Assembly (NCBI GenBank): GCA_001179505.1
Contig: CDMY01000240.1
Location: forward strand, 125,546 to 153,125
DNA: 27,580 bases
Direction of reading: 5' to 3'
Origin: Vitrella brassicaformis
Taxonomy: Eukaryota > Sar > Vitrellaceae
The notes under the pieces were generated by a model that worked only from the letters and a program-made list of their open reading frames with translations, was not told where the DNA came from and ran no database searches. Position 1 is the first letter of the stretch. Each line of letters opens with the position of its first letter. This document shows positions 8,799 to 19,676 of the stretch, one piece after another. The translations under genes were made by a program, and so were the position numbers.

Positions 8799-10139
8799 GC
8801 ACTCACCTTTTTAGCTGTCTGTCTGTCTGTCTGTCTGCATGCACACACAGAACACAGAGAGGAGGAGGAAAAACAAAACAAGTCGCTGAGTGGGAGGACG
8901 AAAGAAAGGAACCGAGTGGCGGGCATCCCTGGGGGGGTGGGTGGGGTATATGTGGGGCTGCCTCTTTCCTGTAAGCGTCTGTAGCCGGCAACGCCGAGAT
9001 GACTGGCTGGGAGGGGCTCGCACGGCAGCACGTTTGCTGCCATGGATATTTCCGTGGCTGCTGCTGCTGCTGCCGCTGCGAGCTAGGGCTGTCCCATCCT
9101 TTGACGGATGGACGGTGCCCGTCTTCCCGTTAGGCCACGATCGACTTATGGCTGAATTGCTGGTGGCGGACGCGATAAGGGGGAGGGCGGCATTGTTTTT
9201 CAAGCCTGTGTGCATGGTGTGTCTGTGACATGGCGTAATGCACAGCAGCCGTGCGTGCATTGTGTGGCCTCTTGTGGGTGTGGGTGTGGAGGGTGTGGAG
9301 GGGGTGGACTGCCATACATACATGCGCTCGCGCATCCATCCATCCATCCTTGAGTGCGTGTACGCGTGTTGTGTTGTGCAAACTTTTTCGATCATCCGTC
9401 AAGCGTTGTGCATCCCATGCCCCTCCCCTCCCCTCCCCTCAGCTCTCAAAAGCGAAGTACACACACGGGCCGTTACGTGCCGGACCGTCCATTCATGCGG
9501 AGGTGGACGGCCGAACTCTCTCGCGCGTGCCGTGCCTGCCTTCCCTGCGTTGCGTGTGTGTCGGTCTGCGTGTGCGTGTGCGACGTGAGTGGAGAGAACT
9601 CTCTGTGTCGGCAATTCAACCAACATTAAAACACACAAACATGCAAGCTTCCATTCACCGGTCGATGAGAGATCTGTATAGACAAACCAGTGTCGCGCAC
9701 ACATCCACCACGCACAGGGAGAGAGGTAGCTGTAGATAAAGAGGGTATGTATGTACACATGGACAGGAAGGAGATCCATCCACTGTCACGAGCGGCGCCG
9801 ACGCACGCACATGGAACACACAGGCAGACATCCGAGCGGACGTGCAGCACACATGCGACGTGATGATTATGGACGCAGCATTCCGATGGATAGAGACAAA
9901 GCGGCGACACACGCGCAGACACGTTCACATGCATCCTGCGATAGACAGACCTCTCTCACGTCCGCCAATAGATACACCCATGGCACCACCATAGAGACAA
10001 GCACACTCATACATGCGACCACTCGGAAAAATGGCATGAAGCGGCACATGATCCCGCCGGCCGACTCTCTCTCACGCCCACCACACACATCTCGACAGCT
10101 CTCGCGTCGTCAGCGAGAGCATGATTTGGCCTACCGCAC

Positions 10140-11837
10140 TCAGCCACTGCCCTCCGACGCCTGAAGACATCGAGACATTCATGTGTGCCTTCCTCCCCTT
10201 CCCTCCCTCACTCTTGCCCCTCTCACCTGCAGTGTGTAGATCTCCATGTCGGCACACGTGAAGCTGACAGTGGCCGCCAATGTGGCGTCTCCGTCGTGGA
10301 AGTCGCCCCGATACGTCTTGCCGTCAGGGAGCTCACCCCTCTCCAGCCACTGCTGGCAGCGGCGGAGGTCGCCAGCCGGCCCATCCTTCCCATGCCCCAG
10401 CCACAGCCGACCGTTTGCGATGCACACCTTGCCAGTTGGCTCACCCTTGTCGTTCTTCACCGCCCCCTCCGTCCCGGCGACATTCACCCACTGCTTGTTG
10501 CTCGGCACGGCGATCTGGACGATGCCGTCACCCCCCTCGAATGCGCCGCTGATGGAGTAGAAGGTGACGGGGCAGGTGGTGCGCAGCTCAGCTTTGGGGT
10601 CTGACGGGGCGATGAGGGGGCCGTCAATGTGGCAGGCAAAGCGGTGGCGGCGGGTCTTATGCTCACACTCGATGACGAACAGCAGGCCGCCTTGCAGACC
10701 GTCTGCCCGCTGCACCAACGTCTCAAACTCACAGTCGTCATAGGAATTCCTGACAGACACACACACAGGAGGTCAGTTCTCTGCCGCCCCTGTGCTGTTT
10801 GTGTGTGGTCTCTGTGACTCACCTGAGGATGCATTTGATGTGGCTGTGGGATTTGCCGATCATCGAGAGGTACACCTGCTCCATGAGGCCGTACATCTCA
10901 CACGCATACAGCAGCTCGTCGAACGAACTGCTCGTCGGCAGCGGCCTGGCGGCGTCGGGGGCGATGCGAATGCGGCGAATGTAATCGACGATCCTGCGCA
11001 ACACAACACAACACCACACCATCACGCCACACACAGATGGATCGATGTGTCCGTGTTTGTCAGAATCGTCATGTTACTTGTAGAAGTGGTCAGCGGATAC
11101 GTGGACCACTGGCCCTCGATACCTGCACACATACAGACATCCACAAGCAGCCGAGGCGATCGATGACCACCGAGTCATCTGATGTCTTCTGGCCTGTGTG
11201 TGTTCCCTCCTACTCGGTGAATCTTTTCTTGAGTGTGTCGAAGTCGTCCAGCGTGGCATCGGCTGTAGCCACCGAACGGCCCTCCACAAACACACTCAGC
11301 ACCTCACTCCCGCCCGTCCCGCCCGCCACCGATGAGTCGATGAAGGCCCCCATCGCAGCCATAAAGCCATCGAAGGCGGCACTCTTGTGGTCGCCGGTCT
11401 GCGGCTCGATGGTGAGGTCCGTCTTGGCCAAGAACCGGTTGTGGTAGAAGGCGAATGCAGGCGGGCAGCCCTCACAGATCTCCTTGACGTCGATGCGGTT
11501 GTCCCTCAGGTAACGAAGCTTGACACTCAACCTGAACACAGATGACCATGACAACTGCTGCATGCCCGCCCAACATGCCCTTTTCCTCTCACCATTTGAA
11601 GTAATCTGGATCTGCATCGACGAAGGGAGTGCCGTTGCCGTGCGTGAGCAGCCAGTCGCCAAAGCGATGAAGCAGAACAGCCAGGCAGGTGCCCTTCAGC
11701 TCATCGTGCAGCAGCGAATCACGAGGGAATGTCATGACCGTCCCGCCAATGTCCAGCAGCATGGCTCCGTTACTGCCGACGATGAGCATCTCTCCTTCGT
11801 CACGCGTGCCGGCAGCCGATGAATGTGAGCAGCCCAT
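10140..11837 (-). CDS. BTB/KCTD-type plus TLDc-like domain protein with lipid-anchor start (6 exons, 440 aa)
   Basis: Exons are 11837-11593, 11531-11214, 11122-11078, 10993-10823, 10749-10227 and 10160-10140, with all phases consistent. Residues about 25-110 resemble the potassium-channel tetramerisation (KCTD-type BTB) domain: MLLDIGGTVMTFPRDSLL, then FVDADPDYFKW and LRYLRD. Residues about 255-434 resemble a TLDc domain: CEFETLVQRADGLQGGLLFVI early, and a final strand, FTCADMEIYTL, like the conserved FEV.EIEVF end. The start MGCSHSS is a classic dual acylation signal (Gly2 myristoylation, Cys3 palmitoylation), so it probably sits on a membrane and oligomerises through the BTB domain. TLDc proteins are linked to oxidative-stress resistance and V-ATPase regulation, but no role is claimed here. 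Head-to-head with the Mg2+ channel gene. Confidence 0.78.
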
Positions 11838-12055
11838 GGCGTGCAGATGACAAATCCGATGACTGCCGTTGCGCCAGACAGACAGATCTCGGTACAGCCG
11901 GCCCTCTTCTGTGTCCTCCAGCGCCTGAAACCTCGGACGCTCTCGAACTGCGAGCTTAGCCAAGCAGATACATGTGGGAGCCTCCCTCGTCCACTGAGCG
12001 GCTGCCTTTGTTGTCGCGGCAGGCCATCGAACACACAGCAAGGGAAGCAACACTC
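11838..12055. promoter_or_regulatory. divergent promoter between BTB/TLDc-like and MRS2-type genes
   Basis: These 218 bp separate the two start codons. They contain TGCGAGCTTAG (11949-11959), the exact reverse complement of the 11-mer in the other two divergent intergenic regions. If the Mg2+ channel starts at the alternative in-frame ATG at 11972, the motif lies only 13 bp upstream of it. Confidence 0.5.
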
Positions 12056-12968
12056 ATGTTCTCCGACACCAGGACAAGCAAGACTACCTCTCAGCTGCAG
12101 CAGCAGCAGCAGCGGACCGGCCACATCCATGAAAGCACCACACAGCGCTCGGCCAGTGCGGCAAGCACAAGCACTGCCAGCGGGCGAACAAAGGTGCGTC
12201 ATTGATAGTGAGAGGGAGTGACTGTCGCCATGTCAATCTCTCTCTCTCTCTCTCTCTCTCTTGTCTGTTCAGGTGCGGTTCGTGCCGCCACAGCTGGCAA
12301 GGAAGTCGTCGATGGCCCAGCGGATGGCGAGGAGGACACTCAGACACACTGTGCTGGAGATCAAACATGGTTAGTGGGACCTGATCTGTGTTGGCGTGGA
12401 TCGGTGTACTGCACTCACTCACTCACTCACTCACTCACTCACCCATTCATTCACTGGTTCATTCAGTCAGTCAGTCATTGGGTTGTGTGTGCATGTGTGT
12501 GCTTCAGGTGGTTTGACGGAGAAGGAGCTGACGACGGCCGAGCTGCTGCGGATTGTGCACCAGCACAACAAATACCACGTGGTGGAAGACAAGTGAGGTG
12601 TCCACACACATGGACTCACACAGAGAAAGAGACGCACACACGCGTGTGTGTTTGAATGTGTGTGTTTGTGAATGTGTGTGTGTGTGTGTGCAGGGCGCCG
12701 GGAGCTCTCAAGTGGGCCAACAACTGACCGATCAAATGAATGCTCTCATGTTGTGTTGTGTCGTATGTGGTGTGCTGTTTATGTGTGCAGGTATCGTGAC
12801 ATCCGGCAGATCCTGTCAGACGTGTCGGGCACTCAGCCGTCGTTCGAGGTGCGCCGCAACTGCCTCCTCATCAACCTGCCGCCAATCAGGGCTATCATAC
12901 TCCATGACACGGTCAGTGAGTCGATGCACTTCTGCAGGCACTCGTGCAATGACGGGTTATCCCTCCCC

Positions 12969-13004
<36 letters not shown>

Positions 13005-15343
13005 GTTTTGATCATTCCCCAGATCGCCGACAACTTCCCGCTGGAGCTGTCCCTCGACCCGTCTGTGCTCGAATTCGACTTCGATTCTTTGCTCTATGAG
13101 GTCGGTGTGCATATCCCTCCATGTGACTGACCTCCATTGATGGGTGTGTGTGGTGGACACATGATGTATGCAGGCGACCGACGTGTTTCCCGAGTCGGGT
13201 GATGACGCCAAGAAGGTCGCCCCCGAGCCATCGTCCTCTCTCCGATTCCGAGGCAGCTCTTATGGCAGGTGACGTGACATACACAAACACGCGGCAAGCC
13301 ATAATGGTATCAACACATGTGGCTGGCTGGTTCAGGGGTAAGGTGTCGCTGCTGCCGTTGGTGAATGACCACGTGTCGACCCAGGAGGAGCAGGACGATC
13401 AGCGCGAGAGGGAGAAGGAGCAAGCGGAAGCCGACCTCAAAAAGAAGAGCACCAAATTCTCCGACTGCGTCGAAAACATCCTGCAAATGTCCAAACACAA
13501 GGTGCCCATTCATGCGTGTCGCCACACACACACACAGGGAGCAGGAGAGAGGCACGGGTCTGTGCCCGTTTGTGTGTGATTGTGTGTGTGTTTGTGTATG
13601 TTTCTGTGTGTGTGTTTCAGTGGGGTCAAGGGGACCGCATCATTCCCTTTGAGTTTGCGGTGCTCGAGGCGGTGCTGGTTGAGGTCTGCTCGGACCTACA
13701 CTCGGATTTCAAGCCTCTCAAAACAGCCGTTGGTCAGCATTCCCCCCGCCATGCCCCCCACGTGTTGGTGTATGTGTTGGATTGGTGTGTGCAGAGTACA
13801 CGTGCAACGAGCTGGGCCAGGACGGTTTCGCGTCCACACGCACAGTCGAGGGTGTGAATCGTCTCAAGTCGTGCCTGACCAGCCTCCAGTACCGGGTCAA
13901 GGGCATCCAGAGGGCCATCGCACAGCTGCTCGACAACGACGAAGACATGAGCAGACTCGAAATCTCGCGGTTCTATGAAGTGGGTACCCCCCTCCCTCCC
14001 GCCATGCACACACACCCATTCACAAATACACGGATGTGTTTCTCCTTTTTTGTTGTGTGTTCAGCGTCCCAGTGAGAGGCCAGTGCCGGCCCGTCAGTCG
14101 TCGATTTTGATCGAGACCCCCTCAGCAGACATCACCCGGCGGTTCTCGCAGCAGCCTGTGCTCCACGCTGCCCACAGGAAGGGCCACGACCACCGGGCGG
14201 CCACCGTCCCTCCCATATTCGCCGAGGCGTTCCACGGCTCAGCACACTCACAGGCAGACAGCCCACATGTACGCCGCACCACAACGGCCACGCACACACA
14301 TGGATGTGTGTGTGTGTGTCTCTCTCTCTCCCTTGTGTGGTCGACCAGTTTGGGACGGGCCATGTTGGTGCTGCTGAGGAGCAGCTGACGAATGCAGGGA
14401 CGGCAGACAGCCCGATGGACCATCAGTCTGAGGAGGGCAGGAACGCTGCCGCGCCAGTGTCGCCTGAGAACCACTTTGAGCATGAGGAGGCCGGTGACGA
14501 GCCGTACAGCACCGAGGACGTGGAGCTGCTGCTCGAGTGCTACATGCAGGAGGTGGAGCTGCTCGACCACAACATCAGCCTCCTTGACGAGGTCAGTGGG
14601 TGCCTCAGCAAGCAAGCATCAGACAACAGTGCATTTGCTTGAGTGTGCCATTCATCGCATTGATGCGTCGCTCTGTGTTACCGGTATGTATTCTTGTGCA
14701 GACGCTGGATGACGTGCTGCAGCTGATGAATCTCCATCTCGGTGAATGGGTCAAAGACAGACAGACAGACAGACCCCCCCGAGGTGTGCGTATGGCGTGT
14801 GGGTATGGTGTTGTGTTGTGTGGTCGATCAGCCACCGTGCGTAACAAGGTGCTCAAGCTTGACCTGGGTACGGTACAGGAGCAAAGTGACACAATACACG
14901 CAGACAGAAGCGGCCGTGCATCATGCCTCTCTTGGTGAATGTGATGTGTGTTGGATGGACTGACTTGTGCTGGCAGGTCTGAATGCAGTGGGTGTCGTTG
15001 TGGGCTTCGGGGCGTGTGTCGGCGGCCTCTTCGGAATGAACCTCAGGTACGTACGGTCAGCTCAGCTTGCTGGTGGAGGCATGGCATGTCCAGCCCCTTT
15101 CTGTCTGCCCGCCCGTCCTGCTGTGTCCTACGTGTGCAGGAGTGGCCTTGAGGACAGCTTCACCGCGTTTTATGCCGTGTTCGTGTTCTGCATGGTCTCG
15201 TGCATCCTCACTGCCATCGCCGTCGGTACGCCGGCACGCACAGCACAGATGGACAACAAGCACTGCAGACGGGCGAATGTGTGTATCTGTGTGTGTGTGT
15301 GTGTGTGCCAGGATTTTTCTTCAAGAGGGCACTCACGCTGTAG
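12056..15343 (+). CDS. MRS2: MRS2/CorA-type magnesium channel (17 exons, about 607 aa)
   Basis: Exons: 12056-12193, 12273-12369, 12508-12592, 12694-12711, 12791-12911, 13005-13100, 13174-13268, 13336-13501, 13621-13732, 13795-13979, 14065-14268, 14349-14591, 14702-14741, 14832-14867, 14977-15046, 15140-15225 and 15312-15343. The hallmark is the GMN signature (residues 565-567) at the end of the first of two C-terminal membrane helices, with a basic FFFKRALTL end. Upstream are family blocks in order: INLPPIRAIIL, PFEFAVLEAVLVEVCSDL, the long helix ending AQLLDNDEDMSRL, then VELLLECYMQEVELL and MNLHLATVRNKVLKLDL. A low-complexity insert (about 390-490) splits the helical core and is unusual. 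MRS2 proteins form pentameric Mg2+ channels, commonly in the inner mitochondrial membrane. The start could instead be 11972, adding 28 residues. The 18-nt exon 4 (APGALK) is optional in frame. Confidence 0.9.
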
Positions 15344-16153
15344 CCAGGCATCGCAGGCATGAATGATCGGTGAATGTGTGTAAGTAAGGAACCGCTACGG
15401 TGCGTGCGGGAGGGGGACGGGTAGCTATAGAGCTGTAGAGTGATGGTTATTGTACATGTACTGTAGTACTACCTGACTCACCGCTACCATGACTCTCTCC
15501 AGGCATATGTATGGGGCCATATGTATTGCTCTAAAAGCCGTGCATGTGCCATTATGGCCACACAGTACTGGAGATCTGAAGAATCGAAATAGCGTCGGAC
15601 GCTTAGGACAGCCATTTCCGTGCACCCGACTCTAGCAGCCTCTTCTCGCCGCGGATTGCAGGCAACTAATGGCCAGCAGCATGCAGGGGCTCCACCAGTG
15701 AGTGCTCTAGAGCCATCCTGCGGCTCATCGTCTGAATTCAACGATCCCACACATCCCCTCCACCCTCCTCACCTATCCAGCGCCAAAGCACAACAACGGA
15801 CCGTTCCAATCCCATCGGCAGCTGCCCAATCCTCTCCAGCACCGCCACACTTCGGCTGTGAGGGCATTTCGGTCCGTTTGCATCGCTGGATTGGGCGGGT
15901 GAGGGCGAGAGAGGCCACCAACGATTTGCAGAAGCCATCGCCGTGATTTGAGGACAAATCGATGGGCTGATGGCTCTTCTACGCCGGTAGGAAGGCTGCT
16001 GAGGGCCATTTGCAATGACAAAACACGTATTGAACAATGTGTACGTGTGTGTTTGGTTTGTGTGCGTATACGTATGTGTCTGTGTGCGTTGCAGAATCCA
16101 CTCACTTATCCGTTGAGTGAGGAATCTTCTCATCCAGCCGTCTGTCGATTGAG
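15344..16153. other. intergenic region between the Mg2+ channel and carboxypeptidase genes
   Basis: The stretch 15480-15960 has few microsatellites and balanced composition, so it looks less like typical spacer here. On the minus strand two open segments (about 15957 to 15776, and 15736 to 15484) could be joined in phase through a 39- to 42-nt GTGAGG...CAG intron, but the intron would be very short and the product matches nothing I recognise. The region also contains the carboxypeptidase promoter, with (GT)-rich sequence near 16040-16090 ending in a CAG that may close a 5'UTR intron. Confidence 0.4.
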
Positions 16154-18199
16154 ATGAGGGGTGGTCTGCTGTGGCTGTCGCTCATCTGCCTCTGCTGTGT
16201 GGCCGCCGCCTCAGGCGGCAGTGCCGTGGATGTCAAGACGGTGTTGCTGCAGGACTTTGACTTCTACCACACGACCGACCAGATTCACCACCGGCTCAAC
16301 CAGCTGAGCCAGTCATGCCCAGACCTCACTTTGGTGTGTCTGGCCAGGCTGACCAAGAGAGAGAAAGAGCGAGGCAGGCGTGGAGCAATATGATTTGTTT
16401 GTGTGTGTCTGTGCTCTGGCTCATGCAGTCTGAGCGTCGCAACGGTTCTGCATCGATTGACGTGGTCACCGTTCGCAAGAAGGGCGTCGAGCCGATCAAC
16501 CGCGTCTTCATGCTCTTCGGCGAACACGCCAGAGAGTCAATGAGCGATCACGCCAGAGAGCCAGAATGAGCCAATGGCAGCCACAATTGCTCGTCACTCG
16601 TGTCAGGTTGATCTCTCCCGAGACGGGACTGTACATGATTGAGGCGCTCTGCCAATCGCCGACCGTCAAAAACAAAAAGCTGCTCAAGGAGGCGAAGTAA
16701 AGACCCACTCAGACTGAAGGACATCTGCGGCGGCTTACCTGTCCGTGTGTGTGTCAGGCACGTGTTGGAGAGCACCATGTTCTCGATAGTTGTCAACGGC
16801 AATCCGCAGTCCCGCCGGCGAGTCGAGGAGGGCGAGTATTGCGTGAGGGTCAACGAACACGGTGAGGCATGAATCAATGAATGGATGCACGCCCCACCGT
16901 GAGCTCTCTGTGTCTGTGTCTGATGTGTGCAGGAGTCGACTTGAACCGCAACTGGGACGACCACTGGACGGTATGCATGTGTGGAGGAAATGGGTGGCTG
17001 ACAAGACACCCTCATGTATCGGATACCCTGTCTGTCTGTCAGTCTGAGTCAAATCTTGGCCCCGACACGAATCCTGGTGCCAAGCCCTTCTCCGAGCCAG
17101 AGACAGCCATCTTCCTCAACCTCGTCGAAGAAGTCAAGGTGAGAGTGAAACAGGCCGAGAGAGAGAGACATGATTCGTTCGACTCTGCTCCCTTTCCGCC
17201 TCAGCCGACGACGTTCGTGACGGTCCACTCAGGGACGTTCGGCATGTATCAGCCGTGGGCATACGAGCAGAAGGAGGCGCCCAGAAACGCACAACGCATG
17301 AGCAAAATACTCAGGTATGTGAGTGGGGCTTACACAGCCACAGAAGGCCTTCATCTGTGTGTCCTGTGTATGTATTGGCCTGCAGAGCGCTCGACGCGAA
17401 GCACTGCACGTGTCCGTTCGGTGCAGCGGCAGTGCAGGTGGGGTACCCATGCCCGGGCACATCCCTCGACTTCGTCTACGACAAGCTCGACCCGCCGGCC
17501 AACTACGCATTCGCATTCGAAATCTACACATCCCCCTCTCGCACCGTTGGTCAGCCATCTTGCAGGATCAAAGGCAATCTTTCCGTTCTCATCTTTGTGT
17601 GTGTGTGAATGCCGTCAGGGTTGAAAGAGCGATACGAGCTGGCGATGCGAAAGCAGTCAACGGTCGACGAGCAAGACGCGGCGAGCTTCGTTGCTGTGGC
17701 CACCCGCGCGTCGTTTCTGCGCAAGAAGAAGCACAAGCGGACCGCCAGGGCACGGGTGACGCCCGACGGGCGGGTGCTGTTCGATGAGGGCATCGGCGGC
17801 CTGTGGAACTACAACCCTGTAGATGGCAGCTCCATGACGTAAGAAATGACAAGAAGCGAGCGAGCGAGGCGAGGCAGGGAAAGGTGGCACGAATGTGTTT
17901 TGTTGCGCGTGTTGTGTGTGTGGCAGTCCCGAGCAGTGTATGGAGCAGTTTAACCCACAGTCGAGGAAGGACTACGACAGAACCGTCAGCGTGTGGGCGA
18001 CGGTGCGCACCCTCGCAACTGCCGCCTTCCGCACAGGCAAACGACCGTGTTTCCGTTCTTGCGCTTTCTGCAGGTGTTCATCGAGTTGGCGCAGATGGTG
18101 TCCGACGACAAGAGCCACACGCACAAGCTAGAAGAGCATCCACTCCTCTTCCAGAGTCGCAGCAAGGAGGGCTGCTTCGGCACAAAAGACAAAGTCTGA
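16154..18199 (+). CDS. secreted M14-family zinc carboxypeptidase (11 exons, 436 aa)
   Basis: Exons are 16154-16333, 16429-16535, 16607-16696, 16758-16861, 16933-16970, 17043-17138, 17205-17314, 17386-17549, 17619-17838, 17927-18002 and 18074-18199. All catalytic elements of a metallocarboxypeptidase are present: zinc ligands H93 and E96 in GEHARE, H213 in TVHSGT, substrate-binding N165-R166 in VDLNRNW, and the general-base Glu E287 in FAFEIY. The N-terminus (MRGGLLWLSLICLCCVAAA) is a good signal peptide, so the enzyme should enter the secretory pathway. No clear pro-domain of the digestive type is seen; about 40 residues separate the signal from the fold. A Lys/Arg-rich insert (RKKKHKRTARAR) follows the catalytic Glu. 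Family members trim C-terminal amino acids. The specificity is not readable from this sequence. Confidence 0.92.
16521..16570 (+). repeat. tandem duplication across the HxxE-encoding splice donor
   Basis: Copy 1 (16521-16544, 24 nt) and copy 2 (16545-16570, 26 nt) are adjacent and nearly identical: CGAACACGCCAGAGAG and CGATCACGCCAGAGAG, both ending in AATGAG after a short variable part. Copy 1 encodes the zinc motif and holds the splice donor (GA|GTCAATG). Copy 2 lies wholly in the intron, and the matching donor T is C there, so it cannot be a GT donor. Confidence 0.8.
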
Positions 18200-18513
18200 C
18201 CGGCCGTTCCGGGCCACACCCAACCATCGCTAGTGCATGCATTGATGCCCATGGTGACTCTATGATGGACAGAAAGACTCATCTGTGCAAATGTGTGTGA
18301 CTCCCTGGCAAACGAAGGAACCACACAAACAAAACAAACAAAACGTTTCGAGTCCCCGCGTAAATTAAAGTGTACGCATCTGGTGCTCGTTACGCATCGC
18401 AGCAAAGACAAAACGATGCTCTCCCCAGCTGCACACGACCCCCCTCACGTCCCCGACACCCACGTGTGATGTGACTGTCCTGCCGCCCCTCCGTTCGTCT
18501 GCTCGACAAGACG

Positions 18514-19676
18514 ATGTTGTCATCGCCGTTGCCTCCCCACCCCTCACACCCCGACCCCCTCCACGAGCGGCCGTGGCTCAAGTACCAGCCCGGCGCCAAG
18601 CGCACCAGAGATGGCTGGGTGGTCGGCGCTGCCCGAGGCCAGGGCGTTATCAGGGAGCGGCAGCGATGGGAGACCGCCTTCAGGCTCAAACGACACAGAG
18701 AGCTGCTCGCAAGAAAGCCGCCCCATGGTGGGCACGGTGGAGGGGGCGGGCGCGATGGCGGTGGCGGTGGTGTTGGGTTGTCGCCGTCTTGGTCCGAGGC
18801 GACGATGTTGGAGCACCGCCACCCTGCGTTCCCCCCTGCCCCCTCCTGTCATTACAGCAAGGGTTACTGGGACACGATGAGCTGCCTCAGCACAGCCACA
18901 GGCGGGCCGTGTGGGGGAACCGGCTCGTGCCGACCTGACACAGGTAAGTAACATTGGACCGAGGGAGAGAGGGAGAGGGGTGGAATATGTTGACTGTTGT
19001 GTGTGTGTGATTCAGCGAGCGGCAGCAGCAGCCTGACCCCTCACTGCTCAGCTGAGACGAGCCCCCTCTCTCTCCCCATCCCGGTGCGGCGCACCCTCCC
19101 CCCCTCTCCCTCCATCGCCCCATCGGCAGCCGCATCATCTGTGTGCTCGTCAACCACATGTGGTACCGACACCACACAAGCCAAGCGCAAAGGAGACCAC
19201 GGCAGCAGCAGTGCGTCCGCGGCTGATCACGGCAGTGGGAGTGGTGGGTCGTCATCTGCCAAGGCAGAGGAGGTCTCTGCTGCTGCAGCGGCCGATGCAG
19301 AGCCGGGGGACGGTGGAGACGATGGCGATGGCGTGGGTGACGATTGGTCGCCTGATTTGCAGATACGGGAGGTTCTCGACTGTTTGCCAAAAGGTGCGTG
19401 TGGCGCAGACACACAGACACACACACACACACACACAGATGGCCTGGTGTGTGTCATGACACAGGAGAAGTGTCCGAGTATCTGGTGTGGAGCAAGTGTG
19501 TGACGCCTCTTCGTGGTGTGGCCCTGCGTGAGGAGGACTTGCGCGTGGTGTGCGAGCGGCTCAGCAGCGAGTGGGCTGACGGGATTTCTGTCCAATCGGA
19601 TCAGTCGGATGGCGTGCATACACCACACACACACACACATAGCAACACCTCACACAAGGCCCGTGGGAATCGATAA
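18514..19676 (+). CDS. uncharacterised low-complexity protein (3 exons, 339 aa)
   Basis: Exons are 18514-18943, 19016-19393 and 19465-19676, in phase with good GTAAGT/GTGCGT donors. I do not recognise the family. The N-terminus (about 15-70) contains a basic, probably helical segment with RPWLKYQPGAKR and RERQRWETAFRLKRHREL. The middle is Gly-, Ser-, Ala- and Asp-rich. Residues about 265-310 form a compact part (EYLVWSKCV, then LREEDLRVVCERLSSEW) that could be a small folded domain. The C-terminus runs through a (CACA)n tract encoding His-Thr repeats, so the real end could be altered by a further splice. No signal peptide or membrane segment is visible. Confidence 0.55.

Larger units (their letters stand above)
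8507..10139. other. intergenic region between two converging genes
   Basis: This lies between the antizyme stop and the stop of the minus-strand BTB/TLDc-like gene. It contains a 113-nt palindrome (8591-8703), a 26-bp tandem repeat (8747-8798), CTGT repeats (8817-8838), an isolated TGCGAGCT promoter-like motif (9077-9084), and microsatellites. Open frames around 8570-9230 exist on both strands, but none has a recognisable domain. Confidence 0.5.

Noticed and set aside
8890-9228. Plus-strand frame with a hydrophobic LLPWIFPWLLLLLPL segment
   Set aside because: The Leu run comes from a CTG repeat, no family is recognisable, and no transcription signal fits.
15484-15957. Two-exon minus-strand gene between the Mg2+ channel and the carboxypeptidase
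   Set aside because: It needs a roughly 40-nt intron, shorter than all others here, and the product resembles nothing known. It is kept only as a remark on that region.
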